Source: Cellulomonas sp. HZM (GTDB taxonomy: Bacteria > Actinomycetota > Actinomycetes > Actinomycetales > Cellulomonadaceae). From it: DNA of 64,000 nt. Under the pieces are notes generated by a model that was not told the origin of the DNA, searched no databases, and was given only the letters and a program-made list of their open reading frames with translations. Made by a program: the position numbers and the translations under genes. Positions 43,859 through 52,702 of this stretch are shown piece by piece; within the stretch, counting starts at the first letter, position 1, and each line of letters starts with the position of its first letter. The stretch spans positions 1 to 64,000 of the forward strand of contig NZ_JEOE01000008.1 of NCBI RefSeq assembly GCF_000708885.1. The letters run 5' to 3'.

Positions 43859-44955
43859 CAGAACGGGATCCTCGTCTCTCGCAGGTGGCGCGCGGACTCG
43901 GCTGCGCGCACACCACCGCTCCTGAGCAGGTCGCCGTACAGCCGGATGTCGCTGACGAGCGGCACGTCGGTGCGGTCAGGCTCGGACAGCTCGGCGAGTC
44001 GGAGCGTGAACCGTCCGGCCGGCAGGAGGCGAACGCGGACGCCCGTGTCCGCCGGTACCAGGCCCGCTGCGGACAGCCGGGAGGTGAGAGCCGGACCGCG
44101 GCGCAGCGACGAGTCGTCGACGTAGATGTCGATGGGGTTGGTCGTCGTGGAGAACGGGGCGCGTAGCTCGAGCGCGAGCAAGCCGGTCAGCGCCCAGGCG
44201 TGCGACTCCCACGTCGCGGTGAACGTGTCGCTGAGCCAGGCGAGGCCGTCCCGGATGAAGGCCTGTGCGCCGATGGCGTCGACCTCGGCCCCGGCATGGG
44301 CCTCCGCCCACGCGTCGAGCAGCGCACCGGGCTCGCGAAGCACCCGACCCGACCCCGGTCCGCGGGCAGGTCCCGTCTTCGTGGTCCATCCGCGTCTGTC
44401 GAAGAGCTGAAGGCCCGTGGACGCCGCCGCGGCCGAGATCCCGAGCGTCTCGGCCAGTCCTTCGACCGGAGGCGTTGCAACATCGTCGTGGGTAGCGCGT
44501 TGGAGGATGAACTCGGCGAGGGCAGAAGTGGTCGGCGTGAAGCGGTCCGGACCGGGGCGCGACGCGGCCGGCTCCGCTGCATGCACGACGAAGAGGCCGG
44601 GCCTTGCACGGACGTCGATGCCGCCGCGCGCGTCGGCCCAGGACACGTCGTGCTCGGCGAGCAGGGCGCGGCTGCCTGACGAGATCCGACGGGCAACCAC
44701 GACGGGCGTGACGTCGGGCGGGAGGCCCAGAAGGCCGAGCTCGTCGAGGGCTCGGCGCACCTCGCTCGGGTACCCGTCGCCGACCCAACGGAGCGCGAGC
44801 GCCGCGACCGTGTCGCCATAGGTCACATGGACCAGATCTAGCGGAGGTCTGCTGTCGACCTGCTCAGCACGGACGGCACCCGAGGTAGCGCGCTCCAGGG
44901 CTGCCTCGACCACGGCGATCGCGCGGTTGTTTGCCGAATCCACGTTGTTCACCAT
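43858..44955 (-). CDS. AbiEi-like antitoxin / transcription regulator
   Basis: The protein (365 residues from the ATG at 44955) has a winged-helix-like region (about 145-210, AEFILQRATHDDVATPPVEG then LGISAAAASTGLQLF) and ends with VSDIRLYGDLLRSGGVRAAE, a pattern shared by AbiEi antitoxins. AbiEi proteins bind inverted repeats in their own promoter and neutralise AbiEii. A 12-base inverted repeat flanks its start, supporting self-repression. A GTG at 44943 lies seven bases after a TATGGT box and would make a leaderless start (361 residues); the ATG has no obvious ribosome site, so this alternative is serious. Confidence 0.72.
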   Translation of the reverse strand: MVNNVDSANNRAIAVVEAALERATSGAVRAEQVDSRPPLDLVHVTYGDTVAALALRWVGDGYPSEVRRALDELGLLGLPPDVTPVVVARRISSGSRALLAEHDVSWADARGGIDVRARPGLFVVHAAEPAASRPGPDRFTPTTSALAEFILQRATHDDVATPPVEGLAETLGISAAAASTGLQLFDRRGWTTKTGPARGPGSGRVLREPGALLDAWAEAHAGAEVDAIGAQAFIRDGLAWLSDTFTATWESHAWALTGLLALELRAPFSTTTNPIDIYVDDSSLRRGPALTSRLSAAGLVPADTGVRVRLLPAGRFTLRLAELSEPDRTDVPLVSDIRLYGDLLRSGGVRAAESARHLRETRIPF

Positions 44956-44970
44956 ACTGGCAAACAACCG
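44924..44970 (-). promoter_or_regulatory. Inverted-repeat operator over the abiEi-like promoter
   Basis: CGGTTGTTTGCC (44924-44935) and GGCAAACAACCG (44959-44970) are perfect 12-base inverted repeats with 23 bases between. On the minus strand a TATGGT -10 box (44956-44951) lies in the spacer. This is the layout expected for binding by the AbiEi-like protein itself. Confidence 0.75.
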
Positions 44971-44991
44971 GTTTGGAGCGGAAAACTTGCC

Positions 44992-46332
44992 CTAGAACTC
45001 CAGCTCGATGTCGTCCACAGACGCCGCGCTGGCCCGCAGGTCGCCAAGATGCGCCGCTTCTCGCTCCGACTCCGTGAGCTCGGCTGCTCCCAACGTGAGC
45101 GCGTAGTCCCGGCGAGGATCGAAGTCGGGGAACTGGTCGACCCGGTCCAGCACATCCGCCACGAGCTTCTTGAGGAACAGTCGGGGTGCCACGCCCACCT
45201 TGTCGCCGAGCTTGCCGCTCACGGCTCGGGCGAGGTCCGCCACGTAGTCGTCGGACACGACCGTATGCACGTGCTCTGGGTCAGCCGCGCCCGCCGCGTA
45301 GATGTCGCGCACGCGCCCTCCGAGCTCCTCGAGCGACGCCAGCGAGAACCCGGGCAGCCGGATCTGCGGTGCGCGCGGGTTGTCGAACCGGGCGTCGGTG
45401 GTGAAGTCGACCGCCAGCCGTTGCGCGAGGGGCGGTAGGCGCTGCATGCCCTGCTGGCCGTCGTAGAACGCGGGCGTGCCGGTGATGACGAGGTAGAGCC
45501 CGGGGAAGCGGCCGGAGTCGATCTCGTCCAGGAGCTGGCGCAACGCGTTGAGCGACTTCTCGCGCACGTCCCCGCGCACGCGCTGCAGCGTCTCCACCTC
45601 GTCGAGCACCACGACGAGGCCCCGGTAGTCGGAGTCTCGCAGGACCGTCAGCAGCCCCTGCAGGAAGCCGAAGGCCCCGAAGTGGTCGAGGTCGCCGCGC
45701 ACACCCGCGCTGCGACGAACGCCGGCGGCGACGTGCGGCTGACCCCCGAGCCACGCAAGCAGTCCCTCGGCCTGGTCGGTCTCGCCCAGCAACGTGGCTC
45801 GGCGGTAGCCCCGCAGCGCGGTCGCGAACGCGGGCGCGGAGCGACTGACGGTCTCCAGCCGCCGGTCCAGCAGGGCGGCTGCGGCGCGCTGCACGGCAGC
45901 GTCGTCGGTGCGATCGGCACCCGCGTCCACCGCATCGCCCTCGAGCACGTGGAACCAGCCGTCCACCACGTCGCGGAACGCGCTCGGGGGCGCCTCCGCG
46001 GTCGAGAGGTTCTCGACGATCCGGCGGTAGACGGTCTCCAGCCGGTGCAGCGGTGTCTCGGTCTCGGAGATCTGCACCTCGCTGGCAGCGAAGCCGAGGC
46101 GTTTGGCCCGTTCGACGAGCCAGCGGGCCATGAACGTCTTGCCGGACCCGTACTCACCGCGCACGGCCTTGAACCCGGCGCTCCCGGACGCCACGGCGTC
46201 GAGCTCGCCGTCGATCGCGGACTCGAACCGCGTCAGGCCGACGGCCATGACGTCGAGCCCGTGCTGCGGCACGGTGCCGCGCCGCAACGCGTCGATCACG
46301 TCACGGCGCCGGCGAGCACTCACCTCGGTCAT
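44992..46332 (-). CDS. brxD: BREX ATP-binding protein BrxD
   Basis: This 446-residue P-loop ATPase is the BrxD component of BREX type 2. Walker A is VRGEYGSGKTFMARWL near residue 57 and Walker B is LVVVLDEVETLQRV near 245; the arginine-rich sensor region and RLAVDFTTDARFDNPRAP follow near 320. The N-terminal RRRRDVIDALRRGTVPQHGL is the family's usual start. It is separated from pglZ by three bases, so both are cotranslated. A 36-base gap to the next gene contains the promoter region of the AbiE-like pair. Confidence 0.9.
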   Translation of the reverse strand: MTEVSARRRRDVIDALRRGTVPQHGLDVMAVGLTRFESAIDGELDAVASGSAGFKAVRGEYGSGKTFMARWLVERAKRLGFAASEVQISETETPLHRLETVYRRIVENLSTAEAPPSAFRDVVDGWFHVLEGDAVDAGADRTDDAAVQRAAAALLDRRLETVSRSAPAFATALRGYRRATLLGETDQAEGLLAWLGGQPHVAAGVRRSAGVRGDLDHFGAFGFLQGLLTVLRDSDYRGLVVVLDEVETLQRVRGDVREKSLNALRQLLDEIDSGRFPGLYLVITGTPAFYDGQQGMQRLPPLAQRLAVDFTTDARFDNPRAPQIRLPGFSLASLEELGGRVRDIYAAGAADPEHVHTVVSDDYVADLARAVSGKLGDKVGVAPRLFLKKLVADVLDRVDQFPDFDPRRDYALTLGAAELTESEREAAHLGDLRASAASVDDIELEF

Positions 46333-46335
46333 CCG

Positions 46336-49065
46336 TCAGCCCCGTCCCAGGTCGAACTGCTCGCGCAGCAACGTCTCGTCCAGACGCACGGTGACGTCGT
46401 CGGTGTCCATCGACACCACGGGGTAGCCCTCGACGTTGAGCAGTCGCGTGAGCGCTGAGAACGTCGAGGCGAAGGACTGCTCCGAGACGCCGAGCGCGCT
46501 CGCGACGGTGTCCCGGTGCGCACGCCCGTCGCCGGCCAGGAGCACGCGCAGTGCGGCTGATGTCAGGGCCGGGTCGAGCGCGCGGCGTCCTGCCCGGCGT
46601 CGCTGCCCGGCAGCGACCTCGCTCGCCTCGAACGCCGAGACCAGGGCACCGACCGGATCTGCCGGGGTCGGAGCGGAGGGCGGGACGACGTCGAAGCCGA
46701 GCGTGCCCTGGCCGGGCGCCTCGGGGCGACGACGCGCGGGCGCGGCCGGCGGAGCGGGCTCGGGCTCGGGCACCACGTCGGCGACGACGCCCGCGAGCAG
46801 CCTCTTCGCGCGGCGCGTCGTCGGTGCAGGTTCCGCGAGCCGCGCCTCGTTCCACCACACCGGTGCCTGCGGCGAGGCGAACTGCCAGCCGGCGGGCACG
46901 GTGGCCGACGGCCGGGTCAGGACCACGAGCGGCACGGTGAGCTCCGCGAGGCTCGCACCGCCGTGGTACCCGGAGTGCCGGGTGCCGTACCGCACGTCCT
47001 CGCGCCACGGCAGGATCGCTGCGCCGTCGAGCACGCGCGGGCCGGTGACCAGCACCTCGTCCTCGGTGGGCGCCGCCCCTTGCGCCGGACGCCAGCGGGT
47101 CGACGCGCCCGGGTAGGACCGGGCCTCGCTCCCGCGGTCGACGACATGGCCGTGGTCTGACACCAGGACGACGGCGCGGCCGGCCAGTGCGGCGGCGTTC
47201 AGCAGCGCGCGCAGGTGCTGCACGTCGTCGACAGACCAGCGCGTGCCGCCGGGGTCCTGCTTGTCGAGCGCGTCGTCGATGGTGTTGAGCACCACGGCGA
47301 CGAGCCCGCGGTCGGGGTCGTCGATCGCCGCGCGGAGGGCCGCCGCGAGCGTCGCACCGCCCTCGGAGCGGAGGTCGTCCTTGTGGAACAGCAGGCCACC
47401 TCGCTCGCGGACGGCGGCCGACTCGGTTGCCTGGCTGCCGGCTGCAGGAGTGCCGGTGAAGAATGCGGTGCGCGACCAGCGGGTGAGAGTCGGGAGCGCG
47501 GCGAGCACGGGGGTGCGCCCTCCGCCTCGCACCAGCTCGACCCAGCCGTCGGTGACGGCCGCCTCGACGATCTCGAGTGCGACGGGGACCGACATGCCGT
47601 CCAGCAGGACGACGAGCGGACGCGCGGATGCCAGGGGGGCGACGACGTCACGCAGCACGTGCTCGATCAGCACGGCTCCGTCGGGGGCACGCCCGGCGGC
47701 GGTCTCCTGGGCGAGCAACCCGGCCGCGTGCTGGTCGTAGGCCGCTCGGTCGCGGCGGACCGCCGTGAGCAGCGACCGGTAGGCCGCGGCGACCAGCTCG
47801 TCGCCCGAGCCGTCCCACAGAACGGCAGCGGCCCGGTCGAGCCATGCGCCGTCCTCGACGTACTCGTGCAGAGCGGCGCCGAGGTGGGTGGGCAGGTCGA
47901 GGCCGGGCTGTGCTGCCAGGCGACGCGTGACGCGGACGGCCATCCGAGCGGCGGCGACCTCGGAGTACCGCGCGTCGGCACCCTCGTGGGCGAGCACGTC
48001 GCGCAGTGCGCCCTCGATGCGTGGCAGCCGCTCGGCCAGCGCGACCGCGTCGGTGTCGTCGAGCAGCGCAGCCAGGGCGTGCAGGCGCGCGGTCAGGCCG
48101 CCGGGCAGCACGTCGGAGCGTGTGACGCCGTCCGGCCAGGCCAGGTCGCGCTCCAGCAGCGCGGTGGCCTGGGCGTACACCGACGGGAGCGAAGGATCGT
48201 CGCCCGCGGCGGACCGCAGTGCGAGGGTCCGAGCCGCTCCCGCGAACGCGCGCGCCTGGGTGGGCGAGAGCGAGCCGCCGCCGAAGTGTGCGGTCGCCAC
48301 CCGCCCGCGCGCCTCGAGCTGGGCCTCCGCCGTGGCGGCGCCGCCCAGCGGCCACAGCACGTCGAGCGCCAGGCCGATCGCGACGACGGACACCGTGTGC
48401 TGCGCCGCCGCGGTGAGCGCCAGCGTGGCCGTCGGCCCGAGCGCGTCACCAGCCCATCGGGTCAGCCCCGTGCGTGCCTGCAGGGCGAGCGCACGCCAAG
48501 ACGCGCGCGCGGCGGGCACGTCGAGCGCGGCCAGCAGGGTCACGTCGTCCAGCGAGGCCGGGAGCGGCACGTCCAGCACCTCGGCGAGCAGGTTGCCGAG
48601 TGCGTGGTCCGCGGTCACGACGCCCGCGGGCGCAGCGGGCCACCCGCCGGGGGGAAGGCGGTCGAGCAGCGCGGCGGCGGCCCACACTCCGTACGACGAG
48701 AGCGCCGGGTCCAGCCGCTGCGCCTGGAACAGGCCGGCGACGGCACCCCACTCGTCGATCGGCTCGATGCGCTGCCGGTCGGCGCGCACGAGCACGGCGT
48801 CGCCGAGGTCGTGCTCGCTGCGGTCGGTGAGCAGCACCAGGTAGCCGTCGTCACCGGCCTCGAACGCCGCGAGCTCGTCGAGCGCGGCGAGCTGTGACGG
48901 GGCCGGGCGGACGCGCACCGTGGCGGAGCCGACCGTCAGGCGGGCGTCGCCGGACCACGACGGGCGCGCGCGCAGCACCAGCACTCGCGCGCTGTCGTGC
49001 GCGACGAGGCGGCCGGCGCGCTCGCGCACCAGGGCCGGCGACGCCTGGGGGACCCGGTCGCTCAT
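46336..49065 (-). CDS. pglZ: BREX alkaline-phosphatase-like protein PglZ
   Basis: The 909-residue protein contains the PglZ domain of the alkaline phosphatase superfamily: VVLLDGMSVPVALEIVEAAV near residue 495 carries the metal-binding aspartate, and VVLVSDHGHVVDRGSEARS near 630-650 supplies the second metal site. A C-terminal winged-helix-like segment (about 830-900, RDTVASALGVSEQSFAST) follows. PglZ is present in all BREX types and in S. coelicolor can act as a toxin-like partner of PglX. The ATG at 49065 lies 10 bases after pglY. Confidence 0.9.
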   Translation of the reverse strand: MSDRVPQASPALVRERAGRLVAHDSARVLVLRARPSWSGDARLTVGSATVRVRPAPSQLAALDELAAFEAGDDGYLVLLTDRSEHDLGDAVLVRADRQRIEPIDEWGAVAGLFQAQRLDPALSSYGVWAAAALLDRLPPGGWPAAPAGVVTADHALGNLLAEVLDVPLPASLDDVTLLAALDVPAARASWRALALQARTGLTRWAGDALGPTATLALTAAAQHTVSVVAIGLALDVLWPLGGAATAEAQLEARGRVATAHFGGGSLSPTQARAFAGAARTLALRSAAGDDPSLPSVYAQATALLERDLAWPDGVTRSDVLPGGLTARLHALAALLDDTDAVALAERLPRIEGALRDVLAHEGADARYSEVAAARMAVRVTRRLAAQPGLDLPTHLGAALHEYVEDGAWLDRAAAVLWDGSGDELVAAAYRSLLTAVRRDRAAYDQHAAGLLAQETAAGRAPDGAVLIEHVLRDVVAPLASARPLVVLLDGMSVPVALEIVEAAVTDGWVELVRGGGRTPVLAALPTLTRWSRTAFFTGTPAAGSQATESAAVRERGGLLFHKDDLRSEGGATLAAALRAAIDDPDRGLVAVVLNTIDDALDKQDPGGTRWSVDDVQHLRALLNAAALAGRAVVLVSDHGHVVDRGSEARSYPGASTRWRPAQGAAPTEDEVLVTGPRVLDGAAILPWREDVRYGTRHSGYHGGASLAELTVPLVVLTRPSATVPAGWQFASPQAPVWWNEARLAEPAPTTRRAKRLLAGVVADVVPEPEPAPPAAPARRRPEAPGQGTLGFDVVPPSAPTPADPVGALVSAFEASEVAAGQRRRAGRRALDPALTSAALRVLLAGDGRAHRDTVASALGVSEQSFASTFSALTRLLNVEGYPVVSMDTDDVTVRLDETLLREQFDLGRG

Positions 49066-49075
49066 ACGGCGGCCC

Positions 49076-52000
49076 TCACTGGTACGTCCAGGTGACGACG
49101 AGCTTGCGCCCGCTGGCGCGGGCCGTCTGCCCCGCGGACCGGATCTTGTCGATCGCCTGCTCGATGGTCCCGCCGTGCTCGAAGTCGAGCACGATCGAGT
49201 CGACGTCGGTCGGAGGTGTCGGTGTCGTCTCGTCGTCCGCAGGCCCTGGCGTCGGCGCCGGGACCGCCGGCGGCAGCAGCAGGTCGCGTGCCGCTCGCCC
49301 GGCCGCGCTGAGCGCGGGTGCCAACGGCGCATGCAGCTCCTCGTTCGCGGCGGCCGAGGCGAGCGTTGCCGCGATCGACTCCCCGCCCGGCACGCCCAGC
49401 GCGCGGGTCAGCATCTCCCAGTCGGCCGCGCGCAGCGCGTCGCTCACCGCCGCCGCGCTCGACAGGGACTTCGCGAGGGCCTGCGGCTCGGCGGGGAGGT
49501 CGAACGACGCGAGGACCTGGAGCAGCACGGTGTCCTCGCGCTCCGCCGCGAGCCGGGCCAGCAGGCCGTTGCCGTCCAGTGCCGTCGCGAGCCGCGGGCT
49601 CGTCTCGTCGAGCCCGAGCAGGGGCGATTGCGCGCGCAACGCGGAGACGAGATCGCTCGCAGGGGTCCGCAGTCGGCCAACGGCGTCGCGCACCCCGCGT
49701 GCCATCGTGGTGACGCCCGCGGCGGACCGGCGGGGTGCCCCGGGGACGCCGAACAGCGCCTGCGCGGCCGTCCGGGCGCGCTGCCACTCGTCGGCGTCGG
49801 GCAGCCGCGCCGGTCGCAGGGTGATGTCCCCGGAGAGCTGTCCGATACCGGGTGCAGGCACGGGCACGCCGCCGCGCATCCACTCGCGGTCTTCGAGCGC
49901 AGCCCAGACCGCGATGAGCAGGTCCGCCACCTCGTCGACCAGCCCGTACGGCTGGAGCCGTACGCGCAGGTCGCGCACCAGCACGCCGCCGGCGTCGGCA
50001 TCGGCGTTCCATCGCGTGAAGTCGGCGAGCCACCGGAACGTGTCCGGGCCGAGCGCGTAGACGGTCTCCCGTGCCACGCCGCAACCCAACGGGTTCGCCA
50101 CGCGCCGGAGCACGGCCGCACGCGTGCGCTCGATGCCGTCCAGCCTGCCGCCGGCATCGACGGCCGCGCGAGCGAGCTCGAGAACCGTGCGGAGGTCGGC
50201 AGTCTTGATCTCGGCGTCCGGGGACTCGAGCTGCGGGTGCTGCGGGTACTGCGCGTCGAGCCCCTGCCGGAGTGCGCCGTCGAGCGCCTGGCGCAGGGTC
50301 GCGGCGACGGGCGGGGCGATGGCGACGCCGGGGAGCAGCGTCGAGTAGACCTGGCTCTGCGCGATGTGCACGTCGACGTTCTCGGTGGTCGCGGGCGCCA
50401 CGCCGTAGGCCTGCTTGAGCACGTCGGCCAGACGGGCGCGCAGGTTGCGGCGCTGGTTGTCCAGCTGCTGGCGCGCGGGCTCGCGGTCGCCGGGGGACAG
50501 GCGCGCGGCGTTGAGGTCGAACCGGTCGCCCATGAGCAGGTACTCGAGCAGCACCAGGCGCCCGACGTCGTCCATGCGCGGGGCGGACAGGAAGTGCGGC
50601 AGCCAGACGAGGGTCGCGCTCTGCTCGCCGTCGGCCAGCAGCCCTTGCACGCGGTTGACGTCCTCGATCGCGGAGTGGTCGCCGGAGTCGAACGGGAAGT
50701 CGATCACCACCTTCCAGCGGCCCGCCGCGGCCCGCAGGGCCTGGTCGGACAGCTCGGCGGAGTCGCGCACGTTGCCGAACACGACGTCGACGGGCCGGCG
50801 GCTGCCGCGCCACAGCACCGTGGTGCTCCAGGCGGTCTCGAGGCCGGGTTCCTGGCGCACCTCGAGCTCGGCCATGAGCGTGCGACGCAGCATGTCGCGG
50901 CGGGCCTCGGTGCGGTCCTCGTGCTGCACGGCCTCGATGAGGGTGTCGTAGTCGACGCCGGTGAGGGTCAGCGAGACGACCGGGTTCTCTCCGTCGCCCA
51001 CGTGCACCTCGCCGAACTCGGCGGCCCACCTGGTCACCAGGCCCTTGACGGCCATGGCCTCCTGGCCGGGCACGAAGGACATCACGGTGCCGTAGTTGAG
51101 GGCCGCGAGCTTGGCGAACGTGAGGTTGCGCAGGGACGGTGCTCCTCCCGCGAGGGCCGCGAGCAGGAGCGTCTTGACGAGTCGGTCCTCGGTGACGAAC
51201 GGATGCGACCGCGGAAGCGTCTCGACCTGCTCGGGCGTGAGGCCGTGGGACGCGAGGAGGAACGGCCGCATCTTCGCCTCGTAGAACTGTGCGGCATTGG
51301 CGAAGAGCTTCTTCATGTCCGCCGTGAGCGGTTCGACGCCGCCGAGCACGGCGACGTCGAACAGGTCGCCTACGGGGATGACGTCATCGACGGTCAGCTC
51401 GTCACGCCCCGCGGACAGCAGCTCGCCCATGAGACGCAGGGCGGTGCGCTCGCGCTGCATGAGCGCGGAGAGGGCGACCATGGCATCGACGAGCGCCGGC
51501 GAGAACGGATAGGTCAGCGCGAAGTCGTCGCCGTCCGACCCGTTCATGTCCGTGAGCAGGTAGGTCCACGCCGCGGCGTCGCCCTGGACGCGCGCGACCG
51601 CACGACGCACCTCGTCGGCGCCCGATGCGGAGGTGGGCATCAGCAGACGACGGTGCACGATCTGCGGCAGGTCCGCGGCGGCGAGCTCGATGCGCTCGAA
51701 CCGCTCCTCCCACCAGCGGAACGAGTCGCCGACGGCCTCCTGCTCGGCGCCGGGCATGGTGCCGCCCAGGAAGTCCTTGAGGTCTCGCTGACGGGCGACG
51801 AAGGAGACGATCGGCAGCGGCAGGTTGCCGGCCTCGACGAGGCGGGCGACCTTGGAGGCCTCGCGCTGGATGAACGTCGAGTCGCCCAGGTGCTGCGCGA
51901 GCCAGAGCACCAGCTCGTCGAGGAACAGCACGATCCCGTCGTAACCGAGCGACTTGGCGTGTGCGGTCATGGCCTGCAGGCCGTCGGCCGTCTCGAGCCA

Positions 52001-52699
52001 CTGCCCCGCCGACGTGTACCCCGTGAAGTAGGTCGCGGTGAGCGCGGTGACGAGCGCGTTGCGGTGCGCGTCGCCGACGGGCGCGGCGGCGGCCGCCTCG
52101 TACGTCTCGGGGTTCCACGACGAGGCGCGCGTGCCCCATCCGCTCGACGCTGCCGTGCCGACGCCGAGCCCGGCGAGGAAGGCCTCGTCGCCCATGACGG
52201 TGCGCAGGTTCGCGGCGTCGGCGAGCAGCTTGTCGGTCTGGTGGAGCACGGGCGGCGTCGCCTCGGGGTGGAGCCGCGCAACGGTGCTGAGGTACCCGTC
52301 GAACAGGGCCGACTCGAAGCTCTCCTTGCCGAGCAGGTGGTAGTCGAGCGTGAGCAGCTTCGCGTTCAGCGCGCGGCTGCGCTCGGAGACGACGGCCTGC
52401 AGGCCCGCCAGCGCGCGGGCCGCGGTGTTGCCAGAGAGGAGCAGGTGCAGCACCGCCATGAAGTGGCTCTTGCCGGATCCGAAGGAGCCGTGCACGAACG
52501 CACCCTTGGACGTCCCGCCCGCGAGGGTGCGCTCGACCAGACCGAGCGCGTCGTCGAACGCCTTCGCCAGCGCCGGCGTGACGACGTACTCGCGCAGCGT
52601 GCGGTCGCTCGCCTCCACGCCCTTGACCAGCTGGAGCACGAAGTCGGAGGCGTCGACCTTCTCCGGGATGTCGAAGACGTCGCGCAGCAGGGTGGGCAT
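49076..52699 (-). CDS. pglY: BREX P-loop ATPase PglY (BrxC family)
   Basis: PglY is the large ATPase of the Pgl system and corresponds to BrxC in other BREX types. The 1207-residue protein has Walker A GAFVHGSFGSGKSHFMAVLH near residues 66-82 and Walker B YDGIVLFLDELVLWLAQHLG near 250. The rest is a long helical region typical of the family. The start follows the pglX stop by three bases. Length and motifs are intact, so ATPase function is likely. Confidence 0.92.
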   Translation of the reverse strand: MPTLLRDVFDIPEKVDASDFVLQLVKGVEASDRTLREYVVTPALAKAFDDALGLVERTLAGGTSKGAFVHGSFGSGKSHFMAVLHLLLSGNTAARALAGLQAVVSERSRALNAKLLTLDYHLLGKESFESALFDGYLSTVARLHPEATPPVLHQTDKLLADAANLRTVMGDEAFLAGLGVGTAASSGWGTRASSWNPETYEAAAAAPVGDAHRNALVTALTATYFTGYTSAGQWLETADGLQAMTAHAKSLGYDGIVLFLDELVLWLAQHLGDSTFIQREASKVARLVEAGNLPLPIVSFVARQRDLKDFLGGTMPGAEQEAVGDSFRWWEERFERIELAAADLPQIVHRRLLMPTSASGADEVRRAVARVQGDAAAWTYLLTDMNGSDGDDFALTYPFSPALVDAMVALSALMQRERTALRLMGELLSAGRDELTVDDVIPVGDLFDVAVLGGVEPLTADMKKLFANAAQFYEAKMRPFLLASHGLTPEQVETLPRSHPFVTEDRLVKTLLLAALAGGAPSLRNLTFAKLAALNYGTVMSFVPGQEAMAVKGLVTRWAAEFGEVHVGDGENPVVSLTLTGVDYDTLIEAVQHEDRTEARRDMLRRTLMAELEVRQEPGLETAWSTTVLWRGSRRPVDVVFGNVRDSAELSDQALRAAAGRWKVVIDFPFDSGDHSAIEDVNRVQGLLADGEQSATLVWLPHFLSAPRMDDVGRLVLLEYLLMGDRFDLNAARLSPGDREPARQQLDNQRRNLRARLADVLKQAYGVAPATTENVDVHIAQSQVYSTLLPGVAIAPPVAATLRQALDGALRQGLDAQYPQHPQLESPDAEIKTADLRTVLELARAAVDAGGRLDGIERTRAAVLRRVANPLGCGVARETVYALGPDTFRWLADFTRWNADADAGGVLVRDLRVRLQPYGLVDEVADLLIAVWAALEDREWMRGGVPVPAPGIGQLSGDITLRPARLPDADEWQRARTAAQALFGVPGAPRRSAAGVTTMARGVRDAVGRLRTPASDLVSALRAQSPLLGLDETSPRLATALDGNGLLARLAAEREDTVLLQVLASFDLPAEPQALAKSLSSAAAVSDALRAADWEMLTRALGVPGGESIAATLASAAANEELHAPLAPALSAAGRAARDLLLPPAVPAPTPGPADDETTPTPPTDVDSIVLDFEHGGTIEQAIDKIRSAGQTARASGRKLVVTWTYQ

Positions 52700-52702
52700 C
52701 TC

